Source: Ctenosaura bakeri (lineage: Eukaryota; Chordata; Lepidosauria; Squamata; Iguanidae). From it: DNA of 64,000 nucleotides. Shown in pieces: positions 57,065 to 64,000 of the stretch (positions are counted from its first letter, which is position 1; each line of letters begins with the position of its first letter). The translations under genes and the position numbers were made by a program. The notes below the pieces were generated by a model. It ran no database searches. It was not told the origin of the DNA and saw only the letters and a program-made list of their open reading frames with translations. The DNA lies in contig CAOLHI010000933.1 of assembly GCA_948474755.1 (NCBI GenBank), positions 412,714-476,713 of the forward strand, given 5' to 3'.

Positions 57065-57967
57065 TGTTACCCTGTTTACTGGGGGTCCTGGAAGGGACAC
57101 CTAAATAACCTTACACAAGATGGGGAAATTAGTCAAGAGCACTGGCTGGCACTACGAGAGGCAGGGTAACGCAGCAGGATCTTGTAACCCAATGTTTACG
57201 AGGTCAGGCCAAGTCAAGAAGCAAACTGTGTTGGAAATAAATGAATTATCTTTATTACATACAGGCGCACAATGTAAGCAACACACACACACAGATAACT
57301 AAGGAAAATAAAGGTGTGAGTATGATAGCGGGATCTTCAGAGGGATAGTAGATTCGAGTGATACGAAACCTGTTCCTGAAGCCCAGAAAGAATAGAGAGC
57401 GATGCTGGGGTTCGATGTGGCTCAGCACGTGGAGCTGAGGGGAAGCTCGCCAAGCAAAGCGGCAGCAAGGCGGTCTGGAACTCGGGAGCGATCCGAGGAT
57501 GGTCTCGGAATCAGGGGTTTTTATAGGGAGAAATGTAACTGCAGGCTATGCCATACTTGGGGACAACAATGAGTTTCGGATGCGGGACAAAGCTTTGGAA
57601 AGGTCAAAATTTAGCATGATTGAGTTAATTCCGAATTGACAAAGAGGTAGACAGTATGCAAATACTCAGTGCTTGGCAATTGAGTATTCAGCTTGCCAGG
57701 TTGCCTACTCGGGGCAGGGAGTCCTTTGTAAACAGCGTGCATACATAATGAGGGTGTTTGCAGAGAGGTCTCCTAAAGCGGTGATCTGGCTATTTCTGGT
57801 CTGCCTGGGAGGAGAATGGAATGTCCAGCGATTAGTGGCCGAGCCCAGTTCTGTGTTTGTCCGGGGGCCTCCCAAACACATGGAGAGGGTTGGTGGAAGA
57901 GAGCCAAATTATTGATATCAAAATGATATTTAGGGGTATCTCCAAGGAGGCCTAAACTACAGTAACA
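57065..57967 (-). mobile_element. Solo LTR, family A, TSD GTTT
   Basis: 903 bp from TGTTACCCTGTTTACTG to CTACAGTAACA with exact 4-bp duplication GTTT (57061-57064, 57968-57971). It is closest to the 9189 copy: 'cagcttgccaggttgcctac' and 'gtgcatacataatgagggtg' match with few differences. Minus orientation; TATA region at about 57520 reads 'tttttatagggag' on the plus strand. Confidence 0.9.
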
Positions 57968-57971
57968 GTTT

Positions 57972-58503
57972 GGCCAGGGAGGGTCACTAGGCTTGTTGAG
58001 GATGAAAAGTCTTAACCAAAATGAAGAAACATATGATTAGATGATACTGATGATTGGAAGTTTTATTTAGGCAATATATCTAGCTCTGCTAAGAAGTAGA
58101 AAATGTGCCTGCTTGCTCTTAGAAAAATTATGTTCAGTGCCCTGCAAAACCTGGAGTCACTTACAGGAGAATTCTGATTTCCCAATATTCCCTCCCATCC
58201 CTTGTTTTTAAACACATTTTGTTTTGTTTTTTTTCTCAGTTGTGTTGCCTTTGTGCTATTCTGGTCATTGTCTATCTTTGTGTTAAACTGTTTCATTCCT
58301 TCTCTTCTGAAGTGCAATCTTGTACCCTCCAATGGTCCCAATTTGGCAGAGACAGTCCTGATTAATGTAATGCAGGAGTGGGCATGCTTTGCCCACTCCT
58401 GTATTACCTTTAGCAACACACTTTATACGCCTTGAATAAAATATAATGCACCTAGTGGTGTGTGTATGTGTAACTAACATTGATGTGATTAATAGCGCTT
58501 AAA

Positions 58504-58534
<31 letters not shown>

Positions 58535-59639
58535 GTAAAGCCTTTCCACTTCTGCCTTCTTCAATTGCCAAAGATGAAACTCTATAAAGTTGTATATATA
58601 TAAATGTGGTGTGGGAAATCTAAGTCTGTAGACTTGTTATTGTCTTGTGAGTTGTAAACATACCTTTATATGTACCAGGGCAGTATCATTGACTATAGTA
58701 ACCTATGAAGACTACATACACTTCATACCAGAGCCAACCCAAGACATTTTGCTACTTTGTGAAAAGCCAAAATGTATCCTCTTGGCATTTCCACTTATAG
58801 AAACTGACTGGACTAGCAGTTGACTCTTGTTCAATACTGATGGTAAGACAGTATCCTCCATCTCACCTGAAAATGTGTGTGTAGCTTTGGGAGTTGCAGG
58901 GGTCTGCCTGGATCACATAGATCTTTTTTTCCCCCCAATAGAAAGAGGGTTGAGTGGCCAAGGGTCTGTCACCACTGCCTGCTCCACACCACTCATTATC
59001 TGTTGTCTGAGGTGTGGTCTCACTTTGATTCATGGTGGGATGAGATCTACTTGATGGCAACCTCTGTGTTATTTGTGAAATTGCCACTGTGATATCCTGT
59101 GAGAGTTTTGGCAACTTTCACAGATTACTACAATCTCCTTGCCCCCCCCCACTGCTTTCTACTGAGGAAGTCTTCAGGCCTGAGGAAGAACTAAGCAAAA
59201 GTATCATCTGATGGGCCTCCACCTAACCAAGTGGCCTTAACTGGCACTCATCATGAGAAAAGTGTGTGGTTATTTGAGTGGCCCAGAATATTCCAGGAAT
59301 GGTGCTACATAGAAGAACAAGAAACATCAGGTTGGATCAAACCAAACTCCTGTCTAATGTAGAATTCAGTTTACACAGTGGCCAACCAGCTATCTATAGG
59401 AAAGACAAGAAGCAGGAGACAAGTTCAACAGTGCTATTCTGTTTCCTCAGTGGCTATATTGCCTGTAGCACTGAAGGGAAGAGCTTGAAGAAATTATTTT
59501 TGGGCATTCTAACTCCTAGAATCTCATAAAATCTCCCAGACAGCACGGCCACAGGCCGCGCTGGCTGAAGAATTCTGGGTGTTCTAGTCCTCCAATATGG
59601 TTTTTCATAGTCTCTGAGATATATCTACCCAGCCCAATT
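57972..59639. other. Non-coding stretch with hairpin and microsatellite
   Basis: About 58323-58367 ('gtaccctccaatggtcccaa') is a terminus of the ATACCC TIR family. A hairpin with 17-bp arms lies at 58368-58406. A (TC)n microsatellite occupies 58504-58530. About 58731-58760 ('caacccaagacattttgcta') is a repeat end also seen near 36408. No gene. Confidence 0.5.
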
Positions 59640-59860
59640 ATTGCAGCTTGATACCACTGTAACTGTCCTGAATACACCATTTGGAATTCTGAAATTTGTA
59701 GTTTGGTGAGTACTAAGAATTCTTTCACACACTCCCTTAAGCTTCAATGTTAGAGCTCTCAACAGAGAACTGAAAATACTGTAAGAAAATACAAGTGCCA
59801 GGATATCATAGGATGAAGCCAGGACAGTTAAAGCAGTATGAAATTGCTATAACTGTGTGA
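59640..59860. repeat. Old palindromic MITE-like element
   Basis: 'accactgtaactgtcctgaa' and 'gaaatttgtagtttggtgag' on the left arm; 'ggatgaagccaggacagtta' and 'gaaattgctataactgtgtg' on the right arm. A second decayed copy lies at about 60275-60500. Neither has the GGCCATTTC end. Confidence 0.5.
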
Positions 59861-61489
59861 TAAACACCTGGAGGGAACATATATATCCAACATATCCAAT
59901 AGTTACTGGAAGCTCCTTCCTCTATGAATTTTTTCAATCTCCCTTTCTGAAGCTGTCTGAATTGGAAGTCTTCATAAGTTGTGGGAACAAATCCTACAGT
60001 TCACTCATATATTGTGTGCCAAAGTACTTCTTTTTATCTGACCTGAATCTTCCATCATTCAGCATCAGTAATTGACCCTGGTATTAGTATTGCTCTAGAA
60101 TATTGGTATTATGAGAGAAAAGTTTCTTGCTAGCCAATTTCTCTGCCCCATGCATAACTGTATACATTTCAGTCACACCATCTTTTAATTTGCCATTCTC
60201 CCCTAAACCTAACAGCTGTGAGTAACTTTCTTTTAATTGGGGACCCACTCCAGTACTTTAATCATATCAGAATGTGTCTACTCTACACAGTTACAGCAGT
60301 CTGATCCTCTTTTAATTGCCACTGCTCTGTCCTGTGGAATCCTGGAATTTCACTTGGGATTCACTGTTAGAGAGTTCCAGTGCCATAGTCCAAGATACAT
60401 TTAAATACCATGCCAAACTACAGACCTCAAGTTTGGAGCAGTATTGAAGCCATGGATCCATGGAAGTGTCCAAAATATGCTGTGTAGTATAGATATACTG
60501 CAGGTTGCTCTTTTCAGCAATCAGGGCTGGTATATTATTGGTTAGTTCCAATTAGCAAGCACTCATTAAAACAGTTGTTGAATGGTGAAGTAACACATAG
60601 GTAAATCCAATTGATTCAATGGCTCTGCTCTAGTTAAGACTAACAATAAAGTAAGGGTCATTTTTTTTTGAAGTGCAGGGGCCAGAGCTGAAGTGTGCCC
60701 ACAAAATAGATCTGTAGACCACATATTTTCATTACAACATGGCTAGGTTATAACAATGCACTGCTGTTAGGAAAACCAACTTCCTCTCCAACTATTGGGC
60801 AGACTGTAGCTAAATTCAGATGGAACAGGAGAGTGCAAGGAGGTGGCAGAAGGCATCATAGCCCCTGCTAATCAAAAAGTCTTGGGATCTCAACCCTGTG
60901 AGTGTTGGTTCTGCTACACCCCTCATTGCATATGATAAATTTATGTTTGCATAGCTACAATGCAGGAACCAGATCACACATCTCATTGTGCAACTGATGG
61001 TATGGCTGTGCACTCTCCTCTTGCACAAGAGTGCATCCAACTCCCTATTCACTACTGTGGACCACACTTACAAAACCTCCTAGGCAGTATTTCTAGGCTT
61101 GGGCCATGATGTATATGGGTAACATAATGTGCACAACGCTGAATGCCATTCTTGTGCAACTTCTAAGAAAGGGCAGGCATTTGCATAGCTGCATTTACAG
61201 AAATGTAAAGTCTCTGAGTATTCCTTGGCCAAGAAATTCAGGGGGATTGTCGGTATTGCCCTCCATATGAGGGGATTATGGTTTAGTGTGTAGATGGAAT
61301 GTGCACAACTGCTAGTAAATTTCCTAATTGCTTTGTAGTAAGGCTACAGCAGGTGTACATTCCTAACTTGCTGTTCTCATAACATTCGCTAGAGGAGACA
61401 GACAGTTACTATGGTGACCTGGTGGTCATCCTGACCTGCAGTAGAGAAAATATGCACTCGCTTATCTCTCGTGTGAACAGGTGACTTGA
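59861..61489. other. Non-coding stretch, mostly unassigned
   Basis: Apart from the palindromic copy at about 60275-60500 no repeat or gene was recognised. The minus-strand frame at 60816-61067 has no known domain. Confidence 0.4.
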
Positions 61490-62045
61490 AGGCACATTTG
61501 TTGTTGCTGTTGTTAACTGCCATCAACTTCAACTTATGGGGTCCCAATGAATGAGAGAGACTTCAAGTCATTCTATCATCAACCACCCTGCTCAGATCTT
61601 GCAGATTCAGGATCACGTCTTCCTTGATTTAGTTGATCCATCTGTAATGCATTCTTATGGTTCTTCTACTGCCTTCTACCTTACCAAGCATTATGATCTT
61701 TACTAGTGAGTCATGTCTTCTCATGATACAGCCAAAGTATGACACTCTCAGTTTAGTCATCTTGGTTTCTGGGGAGAGTTCTGGCTTAATGTACTCTAGG
61801 ACCTGTTCCATTTGTCTTTTTAGCAGTCCATAGTATTCACAGAACTATTTCCCAGCACTACATTTCAAATGAGTTGTTTTTCTTGCTCCAGCTTTGACTT
61901 TCTTTTTCTTCTGTTGGAACATAAACTGGGATTAAGGTTATATTGATAGGTTTCCCATGAAGTCTCAAATAATCATAAAAAGCCAGAACACGATTCTGGG
62001 CACACGTTCCCTCAGATAGTTGTATGAATCTGTGATGCATTTGTC
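61490..62045 (-). mobile_element. Bov-B (RTE) LINE with large internal deletion
   Basis: Minus-strand order is 62040-61858, encoding PINITLIPVYVPTEEKE, the RTE endonuclease block (usually INIT-IQVYAPT); then, directly, 61811-61629 with IKPELSPETKMTKLRVSYFG and MRRHDS, the extreme C-terminus; then the Bov-B 3' tail complement at 61500-61560. The whole reverse transcriptase is missing between about 61858 and 61815, so roughly 2 kb was deleted or skipped. Confidence 0.78.
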
Positions 62046-62468
62046 CAGGTAATTATGAGAAATTTCTACATGCTCCATCATGCCACAGAAGTACAATAGG
62101 GATGCTATGAGGATGCTCCTAGTCAGGTTCCATGTGAATGGAAACAGTGGCTCAAGATCAGAGCTGGGAAGGTGTCTCCCTCACTCCCAGCTATGCAGTG
62201 ACCCAAGAGAAGTGCGCACTACAACGAAGAAAACCCCCCCTAGCTAACTGGAGGGCCAAGGTTTCCCACAGCCCCGGTTCTTCACACGCTCGGCTTAATC
62301 TATGAGCTTGAAAAGGAACAGAGGGCAATTTAGGGCCTAAAGATTATGATGAGCTCCTAAACACACACAATGCTATTAAAAAAAAAAAAGGCTATCCTCC
62401 CATTTTTGGGGGGATGGGAGGTAGTAATTCAATGCACTCTTGTAAACAGTTCAGGGGTCTAACTACCC
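62046..62468. other. Non-coding stretch, nothing identified
   Basis: No repeat or gene was recognised. A 12-nt A-run lies near 62377. Confidence 0.4.
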
Positions 62469-62697
62469 TAAAGGCAGGAGACCTCCTCTGATCTTGGGAG
62501 CTAAGCAGGGTCAGCTCTGGTTAGTACTTGGGTGGGTTGGAGGGGAGACTGCCAATGAATATCGCGTGCTGTAGGCTGTACTGGAACAACTGGCCAAACC
62601 ATCTCTGAGCCTGCCTCGCCTAAGCAACCCCTGTGAAATCCACGGGCTTCTCCTAAGTCCACAGGCGACTCCGAGGCATACACACAAAACAGGTTCG
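62469..62697 (+). repeat. 5S rRNA-derived SINE (5S-Sauria type)
   Basis: 'ctctgatcttgggagctaag', 'cagggtcagctctggttagt' and 'gtgctgtaggct' reproduce the 3' part of 5S rRNA, including the internal control region, with a small insertion 'gttggagg' after 'acttgggtgg'. A tail follows with 'gcctaagcaacccctgtgaa' and 'cacaggcgactccgaggcat', the Bov-B-like tail of 5S-Sauria SINEs, ending ACACACAAAAC. It is a SINE, not a working 5S gene. Confidence 0.85.
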
Positions 62698-62701
62698 GGG
62701 C

Positions 62702-62779
62702 CTCTGAGCCTGCCTCGCCTAAGCAAAGCCTGTGCCATCCGCGGGGCTGCCCTAAGTCCACAGGCGACACAGAACCAGT
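62702..62779 (+). repeat. Duplicated 5S-SINE tail
   Basis: Repeats the tail unit of the preceding SINE ('ctctgagcctgcctcgccta', 'cctaagtccacaggcgacac') about 99 bp further on; the first unit starts at 62603. The duplicate is more GC-rich and abuts the CpG island. Confidence 0.75.
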
Positions 62780-64000
62780 TTAGGGGCTCAGCGCCTCTTA
62801 ACCCCACCCGGCCCCGAGAGCGAGAGGCACGAAGGCCAGGATGCATTTTGCTTTGTTGTGGTTGTTGTTGCTGCCGCCGGCGGAGACAGGGCTCCCCTCA
62901 GAGCCGGAGGCGCGGGTGGGCACGGCCCTCGGCTGCCGCCCTGCTCCCGGCCACGGCCCTCTCGGGAGTCGCCGCCCGCCGCCCCCCTCCGCAAGGTCTC
63001 CGCGAGGGACAAAAGGGAGCGCGAGCGAGCGAGCGAGCGCGGCGCCGGGGCTCTCCTCCTCCTCCGCCTCCTCCTCCGCCGCCGTCCCCGTGTCGGGAAG
63101 CAACAGTACGTGTGGCGGGCGGAGGGTGTCTGGGCTGGGAGCCGCGGCGGCGGGGGCGAAGGGAGGGGTTTGCGGCTCGGCGTCGCTGCAGAAGTGTCGG
63201 CCTCTCGGGGAGTCGCCGCTGTGAGCGCGCGCGCGCGCGGCTGTCGGGTGTGCGTGTGCGAGGGAGAGAGCGAGCGAAACAGGAAGGGAGAGGAGAGGGA
63301 GCCTCGCTCGCCCGCCCGCTCTGCCGAGAGCCGCCGCCGGGGCTTCCTTCGGGGCTGTTGTTCTTCGCCGCCGCCGCCGCCGCCTCGCCTCCCTTCTCTG
63401 CTTCCCTCCGCCCGCCCGCCCGCCCGCCCGGCCGCCGCTCGTCACCCCGCTCCCAGGCAGCCGTCCAGCGGCGGCGGCGAGGGCAAGCCAGCCAGAGCGG
63501 ACGCGAAGCCCCCGCTTCCCCCGCGCGCGGCGTCAGACTCTGGCCGCTCGGTCTCCCCGGCTGGCTCCCCCTTCGGAACGGCGGCCACCGCATCCCTCCT
63601 CACCGCCCCCCCAGCCCCGCCGGTCTCGGATCCTCTATTGGCCCAGCCGGGGGGGAAAAATCGGACCTCCACATCTGGGCGAGCACCGCTGGGCATGCCA
63701 GAGCGACCTTTTGGCCGGATTTCTCGGGCCGCGAGGAGGAAGCGCTTTCTCCTGCTCCTTTTGCTCGTCGCCCGGCGCTCCTCGGAGGTTTCCATCTTTT
63801 TAGCCGCCTCTTAACGCTGGCAGAGAAGGAACCCGGCGAGCGAGCGAGGGAGGGAGGCGGCGGCGAGGAGGAGGAGGAGGAGGAAGAGGAGGAAGAAGAA
63901 AAAGAAGAGGAGGGGGCAGGGGTGGAAAGCCAAAGGCTGCTCCTTTTTTTTTGGTTGTTGTTTTGCCTTTTTTTTTTCCTCCCCCAGGGATTTAGTTCAT
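62780..64000. promoter_or_regulatory. CpG island, probable promoter and 5' exon
   Basis: GC content and CpG density rise abruptly from about 62780 and stay high to about 63850: dense CGG/CCG, a (GAGC)n run near 63019-63040, an alternating GC run near 63223-63237, a (CCCG)n run near 63408-63430, and many GGCGG/CCGCC boxes. It ends in a purine run of GGA/GAA repeats (63862-63912). Such islands mark vertebrate promoters of housekeeping or developmental genes. Open frames on both strands, up to 318 codons, are proline, arginine, alanine or serine-rich translations of the island and were not taken as genes. The transcribed gene and direction cannot be named from this window. Confidence 0.75.
63967..63987 (+). 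promoter_or_regulatory. Candidate splice acceptor at window edge
   Basis: A long pyrimidine run (T-rich then CCTCCCCC) ends in AG at 63986-63987, followed by GGATTTAG. This is a strong-looking 3' splice site on the plus strand, but T-runs next to AG also occur by chance, and no donor upstream was identified. Confidence 0.3.

Noticed and set aside
62469..62582. A 5S rRNA gene
   Set aside because: It has an 8-bp insertion, lacks the 5' part of 5S rRNA, and continues into a Bov-B-like tail; it is a SINE.
62858..63814. A 318-codon open frame in the CpG island (plus strand), with overlapping frames of 215 and 231 codons on the minus strand
   Set aside because: All are arginine, proline, serine or alanine-rich translations of GC-rich DNA, long in several frames at once, with no domain. 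The composition explains them.
1..64000. CRISPR arrays, operons, riboswitches or prokaryotic features
   Set aside because: The repeat content is that of a squamate nuclear genome. Tandem repeats here are microsatellites or minisatellites without unique spacers.

Overview
The window reads as non-coding chromosomal DNA from a squamate reptile, most likely an iguanian-type lizard. This is judged from its repeats: tRNA-derived Sauria-type SINEs with a Bov-B-like tail, two 5S rRNA-derived (5S-Sauria-type) SINEs, Bov-B/RTE, CR1 and L2 LINEs, solo LTRs and many short DNA transposons. No conserved host protein-coding exon was recognised. Most open reading frames are short and random-looking, or belong to decayed retroelements.

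Layout. 1-12.4 kb: SINEs, L2 tails, one long GC-rich terminal-inverted-repeat (TIR) element (7.1-7.6 kb), one solo LTR (9.2-10.1 kb) and a repeat-free block (11.4-12.2 kb) that may be conserved non-coding DNA. 12.5-14.2 kb: two CR1 pieces in opposite orientation. 15-19.5 kb: TIR elements and LTR-like sequence. 19.7-23.3 kb: a nearly full-length L2 LINE on the minus strand, broken by frameshifts and inserted into a copy of an LTR-like repeat whose uninterrupted relative lies at 33.2-33.7 kb. 25.8-27.0 kb: a Bov-B 3' part followed at once by a Tigger-like element. 28.4-36.4 kb: a decayed LTR, SINEs and unique stretches. 36.5-37.3 kb: a three-level nest (hAT-like element inside another TIR element inside a 5S SINE). 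37.5-48.6 kb: a dense run of short TIR elements. 51.3-58.0 kb: an L2 endonuclease fragment, three solo LTRs of one family, a hAT element inside a SINE, an 80-bp minisatellite. 61.5-62.05 kb: an internally deleted Bov-B copy. 62.5-62.8 kb: a 5S SINE with a duplicated tail. 62.8 kb to the end: a strong CpG island, probably the promoter and first exon or 5' UTR of a gene that continues outside the window.

The most coherent signal is a group of twelve non-autonomous DNA elements (92-478 bp) whose ends match GGCC(A/C)TTTC(C/T). Ten are flanked by exact 3-bp target duplications (TAT, TGG, TCA, TAA three times, TGT, TTT, TTA, GGG), which fits the PIF/Harbinger superfamily. Seven are short near-perfect palindromes. 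Five are longer and GC-rich; four of these carry a full consensus splice donor (CAG|GTAAGT) and four a subterminal hairpin. No transposase was found in the window, so they must be moved by an enzyme encoded elsewhere.

Limits: all assignments come from reading the sequence by eye; no database search or alignment was run. Family names for repeats are recognition calls, while TIRs, target duplications and nesting were read directly.
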